In this document: piece after piece, positions 37,551-49,460 of the stretch | Layout: every line of letters begins with the position of its first letter | Position numbering within the stretch: position 1 is the stretch's first letter | NCBI GenBank assembly: GCA_013398295.1 | Contig: VZSF01009937.1 | Span: 1 to 64,000 of the forward strand | Origin: Chionis minor | Taxonomy: Eukaryota > Chordata > Aves > Charadriiformes > Chionididae | Direction: 5' to 3' | DNA length: 64,000 bases | Notes under the pieces: model-generated | The model's database searches: none | What the model was told of the DNA's origin: nothing | Seen by the model: the letters and a program-made list of their open reading frames with translations, nothing else | Program-made: the position numbers and the translations under genes

Positions 37551-40229
37551 ATAAAAAGGATTAACTTAAATAATATTAATGAAACAAGATTTGTTTTCAT
37601 TTCTAGGATGGGAGAGGAGCAACAGAAAAGGAAGTCCCTATGCTCTCACCCAACAATGCTGCCAGTGCAAAAAATAAGCAGCATCAAACCGCTGTGCTTA
37701 CTTAGCTAGACTTGTTTAATCAGATCATCCCCTGCTGCAGGCTCAGCAGGAAGCAGCCTGGGACACACTGGCAAACCAGTCTGGGGAGCATGGTGCTCCC
37801 AGGTCAGGCTGGGGTGCACGGGACAGGAAAGTTTGCGCTTCTGATATGGCAGAGCAGGGCTCGCCGCTGGCACACCTGAGGCTCCTGCTGCTGCACAGCT
37901 GCTCACCAGGACAGGGGCAGGGAGCCAAACAGCTTTTGGAGAAGCTTTCTCTTATGGTTCTACTCTTCGCTAGAACAGGAAGAAATCAAGGATGAGGGGA
38001 TTAAAACAGGCTGAGCAAGTGTCACGGGGCATCATGCTGCACCATGCAGGGGACAGACTGTGGTCTCAGGAGGGGCTGATGCCCACAAGAAAGCACCATA
38101 GCTTCAGAAGAGGTAAATATCTCCAGTCACATTTTTTCCATTGCACTTAAATTGCACGTGCTCCAAGCCAGTGCTGGCTGTGCAAGGTGAAAAAGCTGCT
38201 CTCTTCCAGCCTTCCTCTGCCACTTGCTCTGCTTCTCCTTATTAAGGTTTTTAGGACTTACTCTCCCTGGGTTTGACAGCTTCTTGGAAGGAGTCTGAAT
38301 GCTCTCCCTCCAGCATATGCAGCACCCATGTCCAGCACTTCTGCTGTATTCTAGCTCAGCGATTGGGTGGTGGGTTCTTTCTTGATTTCATCATCAGTGG
38401 AGAGTTCTTTTCCATTTCATGAGCGCAAGCTTTAAAGTCTTGTACTATTTTGGGAGGGCACCAGCTGTCACATGTATGCAATGAGCTACGTTGAATTTTT
38501 CATTTTGTTTCACCTTAGTTTCTTTTTAGAGTTTAAGTTAGCTTCAGTTTTCCCTGGCTTGACATTTTTTTCTGGGGTTCCCTTTGGACAGTCTCTGCTC
38601 TCCGGCAGAGAACTCAGATTCATTGCTGCTGTTTGCCTCCTGATATATTAGTACTGCTTGACATGGCAGTTTCATGAGTGCAACTAATGTGAATCTACCT
38701 TTGTTGTTGTTGTTTTTTAGTTTTTAGTGTGCCATTTAGCAACAATAAGTGGTCTATAAAGTTTAAGCGCCAAAAGATCCTTGTCATCTACCTATGCAAT
38801 ACCAGCCTGTGTTGCTGAAGCCTGTGTTACTCTTTCCTCATCCAGTATATGGCATCATACCATACTACTTATGAGTAGTAAAGAAAGAGCTACTGAAGCT
38901 AAACCTGCTCCTTTCTTGGGCCACCTGCTCCTGCACAGCACTCAGCATCTCCACACAGTCTTGTTTGCTGTAATGCTGAAAGCCTGATGGATGGTCCCAC
39001 CTCCATCCATACTGGCCATCAAATGTCTTTCAAAAAAATAAATATCAATTCAGACACAAACAAGGGATCTTATCATTCTACACATTTATCTGGCATATCT
39101 TTGGGAAGAAGACATGAGACATCTCAGGGTTGAGGCCAGCCTCATTTCAGCTTTGCAACCATTTCTTCTTTCATCTGTGACTCTAGTCAAAGCTTATTAA
39201 TCCTCAGATGATCCCCAAGAGTGAGCCTCCATACTCTCTTGGCCTCTAATTATACCTGTGGCATTCCCTCTCGCATCCAAACCTTCCATGTTCTTAAGCC
39301 AATATGCTGACACCCAGGCCAGCCTTATACAGCACTGCAGAGACAACCTGCACCCATGCTGAGGGCAGCCTGCTTCTCTTCTGCAGCCGAAATCTGCTGG
39401 GCAGAGAAGCCAGGTATCACATGTCTGGTTGCACCTCTCTAGTGTTAAGCCTAAACTGAAAATGACTCTTATTTACTCTCCTGACATAAAACTATTACAC
39501 CAGTGGCAGATAACCACAGCCTTGCTGTTCCTACCACGCCCTCTGCCCACCCTAAAGACAATTCTTGTGAAAGCTGCCTTTGCCAGCCTTGCGCAACTGT
39601 GTTAGCTCTTCCAAGACAAGGAACCTTCCTACAAAGTATCTGCAGCCCCTTTCTACCCACTGCACCCCTGGGAACAACATACCCTGAATGGATAAGAACA
39701 GGAGAGAGCATAAGCAGTCCTTCAGTGAGGCACTTCCACATAGAAGTGCAGGGAAAAGCCAAGCAGCTGTGTGGCTAACTTCATGGAGTGGCTCACTTGG
39801 AGGTAGCACAAAGAGAAAGGACTATTTTGCCTCCTTGCAAATAAGAAGAAATCTTGGGTTTGCAGAAGAACTGTATGAAAGCACAGGGTACTCTTGTCCC
39901 TAGAGGAAAGCCACCAAGCAAGGCTAGTGAGACTCTCTGGTTTCCCATTGGAGACAGACACAGCAGTTCCTCCATCTGACCAGATTTGAGCAATTTTTGC
40001 CACTACTTCGCAGCCCAACCCATAACTTGCCATGATTTACAGAGGCTTTTCTTTACCTCTTGAACAGAAAAACAAGAGCCAACCACTGAATGATTCAGTA
40101 TCCTGCAGGGCAGCTCAGTATCTGTTAGGTACAAACAGTACAAAGCACCAAGGAAGAAACAAGATATCAGAGAACTACTTCCTAAGGCACCAAAATAGAG
40201 TTGGAGAGCGGTAGATGCTACTGAAAGAT

Positions 40230-40248
40230 TATTTCACACTGGGAGCAG
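40230..40248 (+). repeat. Short dispersed repeat, copy 1
   Basis: TATTTCACACTGGGAGCAG is identical over 19 bases to 42284-42302, about 2 kb away. In the second copy it forms most of a perfect hairpin. No surrounding homology is evident. Confidence 0.8.
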
Positions 40249-41017
40249 CAGAGGTAGAGGGTGCAGAGCCAGACAGGGCACAGGACATAGCAGTAGTGCC
40301 TCCCCTCACAGCAGCACTTTGACCCGTGCTTTCAGGTTATTGCCCACCACAGCACCCTGTCAGCAACACAACAGGATTGCCAGAGCACCCTTACGGGCCC
40401 AGTAGCCCTTTATGGTTGGTTTCTTCCAGGGCCTGAGACAGCAGAGACATGGTGGTGGTGTTTGTAAGCAATACAATCTGCTCTTCACACCTGTACAACA
40501 CCTGCCTCCGCTGACATAGTTACAAGACATGGTATCTCATGTCCTGGCTTTCCTACTGACTGCAATAGGAAATATGTCAAATGAAAAACGGGTGGACTTC
40601 TGCTGAAGTGGTTGTGGTTTATAAGCCCTTATAAATATTGTAGGTGACTGTCAATCCAAAACCAGCACATTTGATGGGTTTTTCAGTTCAAGCGACCTTG
40701 GTTTATTGCATTAAATTAAGAGATTCAAAGAACTTAAAGGGAAACCAGCCATCTCAGCTGGTTACAGGCTTTCATGAGCTCATAAGCTTGCAGCAGGTTC
40801 TGGATCTATTCTTTTCTAGGGAAGAAGTTGCTGCCTTTAACCCACAGGAGAAAACATTATTCCTCTCCTAAAGAAAGTCTCAGCTGCCACCCAGTGGAAT
40901 TGGAAATCTTTGCATCATACCAGTGGCTCCTACCACTGCCTCATAACTTACTTGTCCCAGCTGCAAGATTTTAGTGACCAACAATGTCTTGATTTGTCTG
41001 CAGTATTTACTGTCCAT

Positions 41018-41165
41018 AGATCATTTCACACTTCAGAGAAGTACCACCATTTCCATTTTTCACAAGGGAAACTGAGGCACAAGGGTCAAGTCATCTGCCC
41101 AGTCACACTGCAGGCCAGAACCAGAGTTAAGGATAGACCATGTGTCTTCACAGTGGATATGCTAA
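41018..41165 (+). repeat. MIR-like ancient SINE remnant
   Basis: CCATTTTTCACAAGGGAAAC, then TGAGGCACAAGGGTCAAGTC, then CTGCCCAGTCACACTGCAGG and CCAGAACCAGAGTTAAGGA match the MIR 3' half in order: CCATTTTACAGATGAGGAAAC, TGAGGCACAGAGAGGTTAAG, TTGCCCAAGGTCACACAGC and GCAGAGCCGGGATTCGAAC. Upstream homology to the CTCACAACAACCCTATGAGG block is weaker but present. Of the two MIR fossils this one is closer to the consensus. It was identified by recalled consensus, not alignment. Confidence 0.68.
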
Positions 41166-42282
41166 ATTTGGTTGGCTGCTGAGCGAAAGAAGATCCTATG
41201 GTTTCATAGTTTGAAGCAGAGGGGACAGTGCAGAACAAGGGGAAAAGACAGAGACACAGCAGGGGCTAGAGGTGGGATTAAGCCTGTCGCTTTTAACCTG
41301 GGCAACTGGTTGACCCTTCTCTTTGTGGTCTTCCATGTTTCCTTATAAGTAAGACAAGCAAGCAGTCTGTTTTAAGAGATGCCTGCAGGGATTTTGCAAG
41401 CTGTCACCAGTTATTTTTCACTCTAGGAGAGCATGCTCTGGTTACTGCAGGAAAGACCTTGACATATGGTAGGATGTAGAGGGGAAAGACACAGAGCTGC
41501 CTGTACAGCTGGCAGTGCAGCTCCCTGCAATAAGCAGGCAGCCAGAAAGTCATGGAGGTACTACGAGTGAAGAGGAAGTGTTACACAGAGGCAGGCACAG
41601 CCCTAAAGAGAATGCAGAGAGAAACTGTCCTTGCACTAGGATATGGCCACCTAACATGCAATGGGAAGGTGACCTACCTATACCGGGTCCTATGGGGGCC
41701 CTGACATCCAACAATCCCTCCTCTGTCCACCCGCAATTAACATAAGCTTTAAGCCTCTGTGAGCCTTTTCAATGAAAGAAAACTAGAATAGCTGGAATAT
41801 TTCTTCACCATCCTACGCAAGCACATAGCTCTGAGCTGCAGCTCTGTCACAGCAGGGACAAGCACTGGTAAACACCATGCACCGGGATGGGTGCAAGTAC
41901 CCTAGAAATTGGTAGTGGCAGCAAGAGGAGGTATTTATTCCTAAAGACATTGTGTGTGCATGCACTTGCACACGTATATATGTTTCTTGGAAGATGAAGA
42001 ACAATGTCATATTTACAAGAGATCCAGATTCTGAAAAAGAAGGTAAAGACTAACCTTCTCTGATCTAAATTAAAACTTGTTTTATGTATATCTTGCTGTT
42101 GTTTTTCAGAAGAGGAACACTTTGCACCTTCTACTATGCTCCTGAACAGCACCCAGCGAATGATCATTGACAGTAAGAAGTACAGAACTTTTCCATAAGC
42201 CTAGATCTTCCTCCTCAAATAGCTGGATTTGAGGCTATCACTTCTCCAAAGCCTCATCTAGAGATCCAGGTAGCTCAGCTAC

Positions 42283-42312
42283 CTATTTCACACTGGGAGC
42301 AGTGTGAAATAG
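42283..42312. repeat. Perfect 12-bp hairpin
   Basis: The arms CTATTTCACACT and AGTGTGAAATAG flank a 6-base loop GGGAGC. It could form a stem-loop in single-stranded DNA or RNA. No T run follows, and in a vertebrate no terminator role is expected. The stem is too short for a microRNA precursor. Confidence 0.93.
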
Positions 42313-43094
42313 CTTGTCACAAAGCAGTGACAACTGGGATTTTAGGGATTCAGGGGAGACAGCCCAGCAGCCAGCAACTCAGCTATTCCTGGACAAATGG
42401 GAATCTCACTTTTCAACCCATTTTCCAATTTGCTATGCCTTTAAAAGGAAAGGTGCAGCAGACACCGAGCAGGAGGTGAACACACACAGTCAACTGTTCA
42501 CCAAGGTCACTGAAGACCCACTGTAGTTTGACAATATTTTTACTTTCCTACTGAAAGTCCACATCACTGAGAGCCTACTTCAAACCAAGAGCAGACAGTG
42601 ACCCAGTACCACTGAGTAATCACAGACTGCAGTAGCATTATTTCTATTTGACACATCATCAAACAATGACAAAAGTACCTCTTGCTTGATTTACCAACTG
42701 GAGACTGTTTCGGAGAAGGGTTTTCAAGCCTTTTATTTTAAAGATAAAAAATGACCTACTTAACTTTTCATCATACCTGGGGAAGAAAAGTCACTTTCTA
42801 TTACTGTGTGTGGGAATTTTAAAAGTTTCCATTACAAAAAATAAATCCCTGAATGATGTTTACAGCAGTAACAAGCCTTCCTTGGTATTATCTACTTAAC
42901 CTCATGCACTGCTGCATCAAAATCACAACTGGTGCAAATCACTGGCTGACTTCACTGATCAGTGGCCAAATTATGTTGATTAGCAAGAAGAAAAGAATGA
43001 GCTGTACTTTGAAACGCAGGCAGCCTCACACAGCCAGATCTAGGAGCAGACAAGTCAAGCAGAGTAATTCCATGAAAGCCCCAAGATTCAGGAT

Positions 43095-43114
43095 GGGGAT
43101 GGGAGGGTGGGGGG
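43095..43114 (+). other. G-quadruplex motif
   Basis: Four G runs of 4, 3, 3 and 6 are separated by loops AT, A and T, fitting the G3+N1-7 rule with very short loops, which favours a stable parallel quadruplex. No promoter or exon is recognised nearby. Confidence 0.9.
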
Positions 43115-46100
43115 AGGAATGACTGGGAAAGGAGAAATCTACATAAACAGAAACCTTATTTACCAGACTAACTTGGTTATTTAATTGGTTGCTCTGGATG
43201 CTCAGTAAATTAAATCCAGATAATGTACTCTGCCGTGCAATCACGTCATGATGGACACGACATCCAGGCACAGGGTCTGCTAAATTGCTACCAAACCTTC
43301 AATCTGGAGACACAGAAGACATAGCTGAGCTGATGGTCTTATTCCCTCCCTAAACAGGCCTTGACAGGTAAGATACCATCATGCTCCAACTAGGCAATCA
43401 CAGTAGCCTGTATGTATGCAGTACCATCTGTCTCTCCCTAGGGAATGCACATCTTTGGGTATCCAATTGCTCTTCCATCTGCAATTCCTGCCTGAGCCCA
43501 TGGAATGACTTTTGCAGACATCAGTGCCTAAAGTGCACTAATATGCTCATGTGGGTGTTTCAAGCTTTGCCCCTTAAAACTGATGTTGTCCTGGCATATT
43601 TGACCTCCTCATTCTTTGAGGAAAAGAAAAAAGTATGCTTGCTGGTCTTGAAAGCTGAAGTGTCAGAATGATGTCCATCATTACTCCAACAAGTCACTTT
43701 ACAACTGTCTGACAAAGTACACCATATTTACATGCTTGGCAAGGTACTACCTCAGTGAATGCACATGCACAGACTGATGGCAAATGCATGTTAAAAAGGG
43801 ATGCAGAAGAGAACTGCAGTATCAGAGTCAATCAACAAACCCGGGCCTCCTTATACTCGTATGTTTCCCCCGCATGAGAACAAGTTTCAGTTGGCTCAAG
43901 AAATCCATGCTATCAAGCCTCTTCAACAGGAAGGGATACCTCCCATTTAGCTTGGCATTATTGGAAAGAGTTGCTGTAGGTGTTGTTACAATTGCTTATT
44001 CACAAACCAGAACCAAGGGATCATGAGACCTCAAGCTGACTCCCTCTCTACTCCCAGGTTGCTGGCCAGGGCACTGGGCTATGTTAGGGAAACCCTCTTT
44101 GAGAGATATCCTTTTGGACCCTACAGTCTGCTCTACTCCGTGCATCAAGAAGAACATGCTACATGGGCCACAGGGACTCTTCTCACACCTCAGTCTACCT
44201 TCCCATTACAACCTGGATCCTGATGAGCTCTTTACCCCAGTGCTTGTTGAGGATCCTCTAAACACAGCCATTCCAAACCAACAAAGTTCAAGGTTAACGA
44301 TCAGAAGAAGAGTGGTGTTCCCAAAATGGTTTCCTATAACAAAAATCCAGTTCAGATAAAGCTGCTTGAAGTCTCAGGCAACTACAATTCCCCCAACTGC
44401 TGTTAACCAGAAAGTTCAGCTATACATCCTTATTTCTGTTCTGCATTAACCCCATAAAAATGAAAATACAGATGCAAGTCAAGCTCACTTTAGGAGCTTT
44501 TCCTCTACAAAGATACTTTTTAAAAATATCAATCACCTTTTCACCATACCTGGACTCTAAATATATGATCTTCTGTTTACAAGCCATAAGAATTAGATAG
44601 AAGCTTTTTATTTTCATCACTTTTTTCCTCATGATCTAGAAACACGCCAGGAAAGGCAAAAGACTGCTCAAGTATAGTTCAGTTAGTGTATGGTTCAGCT
44701 CTATCTCTAACCCTAGCCATAAGCATTGATCTTTGAACAACATAGATAATATTGGTAAAACTGTTTATGAAATCTCTTTTAAGGCAACAAATCAGTTAAA
44801 CATAATACAGACAGAGTAAATACATCTTAGTTGCATCAAACAAGAAGATACTGCAAGTATTTAAGTTTCTCCATGAAAATCACTCCACTGAGAACACTCA
44901 TTCCCCACTGATTAGATAGAGGTTAGAGGTGGCTAACTTTGGTCCACTGTCTTGTTAGACATCCAAAACAGGCAGCTTAATACCTTCAGTAAGAATCCAG
45001 CTTCCTTCTAGTCGGAGGAGGTACCGACAGATTGGAAAGCGCATTTCCACTTTGCATATGTCCAAAAGACCCAACTGGGCTGCTTCAGAGGCTGCAGCAA
45101 CAGCAGGAGACCTCATGGAGGCTGGCTGCTGGACAAAGTTCCTGTAGCTGGGGACACGATATACAAGGAATTTGATTTTGAGTGGCCCTTTGTTCAAAAA
45201 AGTGTCTAGACAAAAGTCTATGACAATTTACCTACCCTTCCTTTTACTGTTAACCTGACAGTCAGTTGGGAACAGCAAACGAGAGTAGCTAAGGTGGAAG
45301 AGACAGCTGTGAAAGGATTTAGAAAACTCAGAAGTGGGTAACAGGAAATGACAGCTTCAGTGTTTATTTGTAGTTTTTTCATTTAGCACAAAAGACCCAT
45401 TCTGAAGATATAGAAAATGTCAGAGTTATTCTTTGGAACCTTTTATTCTAAGAAATACATGAATGTTTTGCAGTTATTATGATGTCCTGACCATGAGGAA
45501 GGATTGCCTTGTATTAGCTTCAGTACAATATGATGGTTCCTGCCCCAAAGATGCTTAATGAGTCATTCAATTATTGAACAGACAGGCTACAGAAAAACAC
45601 CAGGAGAGGGAATGATTTGGTTTTGTTTTTGAAAAAAATCAGTGTAATAAATAAGAAATATCTAGTCAACATTAGCAGCAAATGACACCTCTTTTGCTTG
45701 CATGAAGTAAAATTTCTGGCAAGATTAAAAATGAAAACCGATTCTAAAAAGGGCTGTTCTGGTTTGGTCCAGTGGTAACAGGAGGGTGACTTATGTCTGG
45801 AGACTAGTGGGATTTTTTTGCACTTTGTATGAAGAGGATGAGATTCTTTCTTGTAGTACACTTACGTCTTCCCTGTGAAGCACTTGTCCACTGGATGCAA
45901 ATCAGAATATAAGATCATTGTTCCTATGCCTGCCTTCCCCACTGTCAGGCCAATTGCAGCTTTGGGGACAAGGAAATAACACAGTCACAGATTCCAGCAT
46001 ACAGGGATTGCCGTTGTCACTGACTTCTCTGGCTGAAGAAGTGCAAATGAGCTTTCCAGGCTGTCTCTTTTTGCTCACCTTTGCATCATCCTGTGGTTGT

Positions 46101-46479
46101 CTTGCTTACTGGAAGTCACAAACCTCTTTTGATCACCCAGTTTGACATTGGTCTTCATTGTTATTCAAATGATTTTTAGCACTGAAGCTCTAGTCCTCAT
46201 CAGTGTAAAAGTACAGTTTCTGCCAGAATTTCCTCATGGTTTTAGCCTGCTACCCAAAATGAGCTATTGCATGGGGATGTGAGGCTTTGGGATAAGCAGT
46301 AATGAACAGACAAGTATGGCCTACTGCAAAGCTCTGACTAATGCTCACAAAAGATACCCTTTTCTGGTAGATTGTAGACCAAATGATGTCACATTTATGA
46401 GACTGAAACAGCTAGAATGAAAAGCATGATTTCATTGATTACTTCAAGCAACAAGATGATTGCTTTTCCTCTTACAATT

Positions 46480-46690
46480 CCCGCTACATTCACAGCCTAC
46501 TAAAGCTGTCACAAAGACTGATTCTTTTCACACTAACAAAACTACCAGTCTAAACTAATGAAGAGCCACCAGCCAGAAGAGAACTACAGAAACACGTTTG
46601 TGGCTTAATGAAAGGTTATAATTTTTCCTCTAACTTTGGCTGTTAAATCACAATCAATTGCGATTTATGACAGGCAAGAAGTAACAGAAA
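46480..46690. promoter_or_regulatory. Candidate AT-rich regulatory segment
   Basis: Unique sequence with closely spaced homeodomain and Sox-like cores (AATCACAATCAATTGCG, CACTAACAAAACTACC). No repeat or coding signal. Inference from texture only. Confidence 0.2.
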
Positions 46691-46846
46691 AAACAGCTAG
46701 AACTACAGCAGTGATTCACCTGAAGCTTCTAAACAGAAACCCCAAGGCAGAGACACAGATTAGAAGCTAGTTTTCTTCCTGTGGTACTAAGTGCGATTCA
46801 CCATTTCATTGCCTCATTTACAGCTGTGTGCCCACCATTGCACCAG

Positions 46847-46862
46847 GTACCTGCGCAGGTAC
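46847..46862. repeat. Perfect 16-bp palindrome
   Basis: GTACCTGCGCAGGTAC is self-complementary and carries a central TGCGCA, a partial NRF1-like core. The adjacent sequence (GGTACGTGATGAGG) is also CpG-containing, unusual in this CpG-poor window. Confidence 0.95.
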
Positions 46863-48319
46863 GTGATGAGGCAACGACAGCCAGCGGTGCAACACGGCAG
46901 TCAACACAATTGCTTCTCCAAAAGCCAACACACTTACCCTGAAACTCTTGTAAACAAATACAATCGAATCAGTCCACACATTTTGATTTTGGGCAGCCAT
47001 ATAGAAATTCATGCACCGAAGTATCACCTGTCCCCTTCATTAAGGGCCATAGGAAGGACAGAGAATCTACGAGTAATATCTGGTTCAACCCTCAGGGTCT
47101 TGTAGATCATTCTCAGAGCCAAGCTGTAGTACAGATTTCTTAAGTCTACTGACAGATCTTTATGGCTCTGAACTCAGCTAGAAGAGCTTTGGGTAAATAC
47201 AGGCTGGCTCCTCTGTGAAGTGCCTTAGTGCATACTGCTGCTGCTACCTTTGAGAAATTCCGTCAAGCCCATGAATTAATACACCTGATGTTTGAAATAA
47301 CAGGTTAAGTGTATTGGTTGAGCCTTCTGCTCCCTTCCACAGGGACAAATGCAACACAAGAAGCAGCCAAGAAACACAATGGTTGGGACAGAGTTAGTGA
47401 AATTAACTAATTTTAGTTCTGGTCCAGTATTTAGATCCAAATTCTCAAGTTTTTCCTTTAAAGTGTAAAGCATCTTCAGTATATGGAAATGCTGGTGAAT
47501 ATTCAAATATAAATGCATGCATATACACACACATTTGACTACATGCATATATTTAACTCAAATATTTCTGTTTGATTCTATGAGGAGTTTCATTCTTTCA
47601 ATCACACTAGAAAAGGACAGTCGTAAATGCAAATATTGCCTAGGAACAGCACTACACTGATAAGAATGACATGGTGGACTCTTTCCAGATTGCCATATTG
47701 TAATTATTATGGTATAATTGCAAACAAGAACAACATGTAATCACAATATTGAGTATATCACCTAATATGTTTTAAACTATATTCCTTAAACAGCTGAGAT
47801 AAAAATGTATTAGCTAGGAAGTAATTCAATATCATAGAAGTCCTTTCTTAAGACAAGGAAAACAATGACAGCTATAATAAAAATGAGAAAATAGAGCTCA
47901 AGAAGCCAGCCCTGCAGTTAACATCCTGCCTGCACTCAGTTTGTAACTCTTCAGCTGGAAGTACAGCAGACACAGAATACAAATACAGCTGCAGTGAGTA
48001 GCACGAGTCGCTCACCACATAACAGCTACCCCCTTATTTAAGGGAACGAGAAAATTGGGTGCGCTGGGGGCAGGGGGAGAGACCCCAGGTGCACATAAGG
48101 CTTGTAACACGCTTCTTTTGTACGAGGAGGAAATACCTCCCTGACTTCAACACAGCTATTTGCGCCACTCAGTAATAGCACCGCTACCCTACAGGAACCA
48201 TGCCTTCAAAAAAAAAAAATCAATCTTTTTTTAGTCCCATTTAGTTTTGGCACCACATAACTGTGCGTTTGAATAATTAAGGGCTAAGCAAAAAAGTCAA
48301 AGAACAGAGCTGTCAGAAA

Positions 48320-48450
48320 CAACTGAGGTCATCAAAACCAGCCCCCTGCAATCACAGGCTATCAGGACACAGATACTAAACTGAAAACATCACCTCCACT
48401 TGCTTCGCATGTGCCACAGTCCACAGAACTTCCTCTGAAGTCCTAAAACC
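48320..48450 (-). repeat. Possible old CR1 3'-end scrap
   Basis: GAGGTCATCAAAACCAGCCC followed by CCTGCAATCACAGG resembles the CR1 3' UTR (GAGGTCATC..TCCAACCCCCTGC). Similarity then decays. Short and diverged, so uncertain. Confidence 0.35.
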
Positions 48451-49109
48451 TCACCCTACATAAAACCAGAGTTTTTCTTTTTAAACCGTAGTTGCCATCT
48501 TTCTCTCCCAGCTAGAACTGTTTGGTATGCCCAAAGCACATCTAACAACTTTGGGGAAAGCAAACAAAGTCTTTTTGGGGATGCTCCTAAGCCAGACAGT
48601 TTTGTTTTACGCAAAACCTGAAGAGACACAGGAGGGGTAAAGTTTCACACCACCTTACTAATGCAAATATGGCAGCCCACCACATCTTACTTGAAGGCAG
48701 TGATCCGTTTGTGTAATTGAACAGGTGTTTCTGCCAGGACGAGGAGCTTTAGGGCAGCCAAGGGTGTGAGATAGTTGTTAGCACTACGACAGGAAAGGGA
48801 AGGTCTCAAGCAAGAGCCCTGGTTATTCTCACAGCACGGGCACGGAAACAAAGCTGTAGGACAAGCTAGGATGGGAAATACAGCCACTGAATAAATGGAT
48901 ATTTGCAGCAAAGTAACAATGGTAGCATTTTATATTAATTTAGTTAATTAGCTACTGTCCTGAAAAGCTGTGTCCCATTTTGGAAGTCAGCTCACAGATC
49001 AGGTTTGGAATTACTCATTCTCACAAGTGACCAAAGGGTGACCATTTACAAGAGCAGCTTGACTTTTTTTCCTCTCAGGCAGCCACAGGCTCGAATTCCT
49101 TCAACCTAG

Positions 49110-49460
49110 GAAATGCAGGTTGTAATAGTATTATTTAGTAGGTTTTAATAAAAGGCTTTGTCTACCATGAATGTGGAAGACATTAATATTTATGCCCAGC
49201 TGAAAGAGGGCTGCTTGTCAGTTAGTGCCATTCATCTACTGAACACCAAAACATAATTTCTCTAGTCACTACTGCTCATCTTTCTTTTCTTTAAATTTAA
49301 GCTGCCTTTCTTGCTGTGACCTATTTTCCAGGGAACATATATTCAGCTAATGCTGGTAGATCTAATCAAAACTTTAGCTATGCCTCCTTTGAACAGAGAA
49401 ACATCCTTTGCATTTAAAATAAAACATATCCTTTTTTCCCCTGGCATTTATTTCTAAATG
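49110..49460. promoter_or_regulatory. Candidate AT-rich regulatory segment
   Basis: Unique sequence with TATTTAGTAGG, ATTAATATTTATGC and similar cores and no coding potential or transposon match. Possibly a conserved non-coding element; not testable here. Confidence 0.2.

Larger units (their letters stand above)
37170..41017. other. Gene-free unique DNA
   Basis: No gene is recognised. Overlapping frames at 39469-40033 on both strands have no domain signature. Two short inverted repeats (37346, 37526) are listed separately. Confidence 0.5.
41166..46479. other. Gene-free unique DNA
   Basis: No exon, RNA gene or further known transposon is recognised. Frames stay below about 106 codons and overlap on opposite strands. 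A hairpin at 42283 and a G-quadruplex motif at 43095 are listed separately. Confidence 0.5.
46691..49109. other. Gene-free DNA
   Basis: No gene is recognised. A 16-bp palindrome at 46847 and a possible CR1 scrap near 48320 are listed separately. The remainder is ordinary AT-rich unique sequence. Confidence 0.5.

Noticed and set aside
42283..42312. Hairpin considered as a microRNA precursor or terminator
   Set aside because: The stem is only 12 bp with a 6-base loop, too short for a microRNA precursor, and intrinsic terminators are not expected in vertebrate DNA.
49085..49105. GGCTCGAATTCC considered as a tRNA B box
   Set aside because: No matching A box or cloverleaf can be drawn around it.
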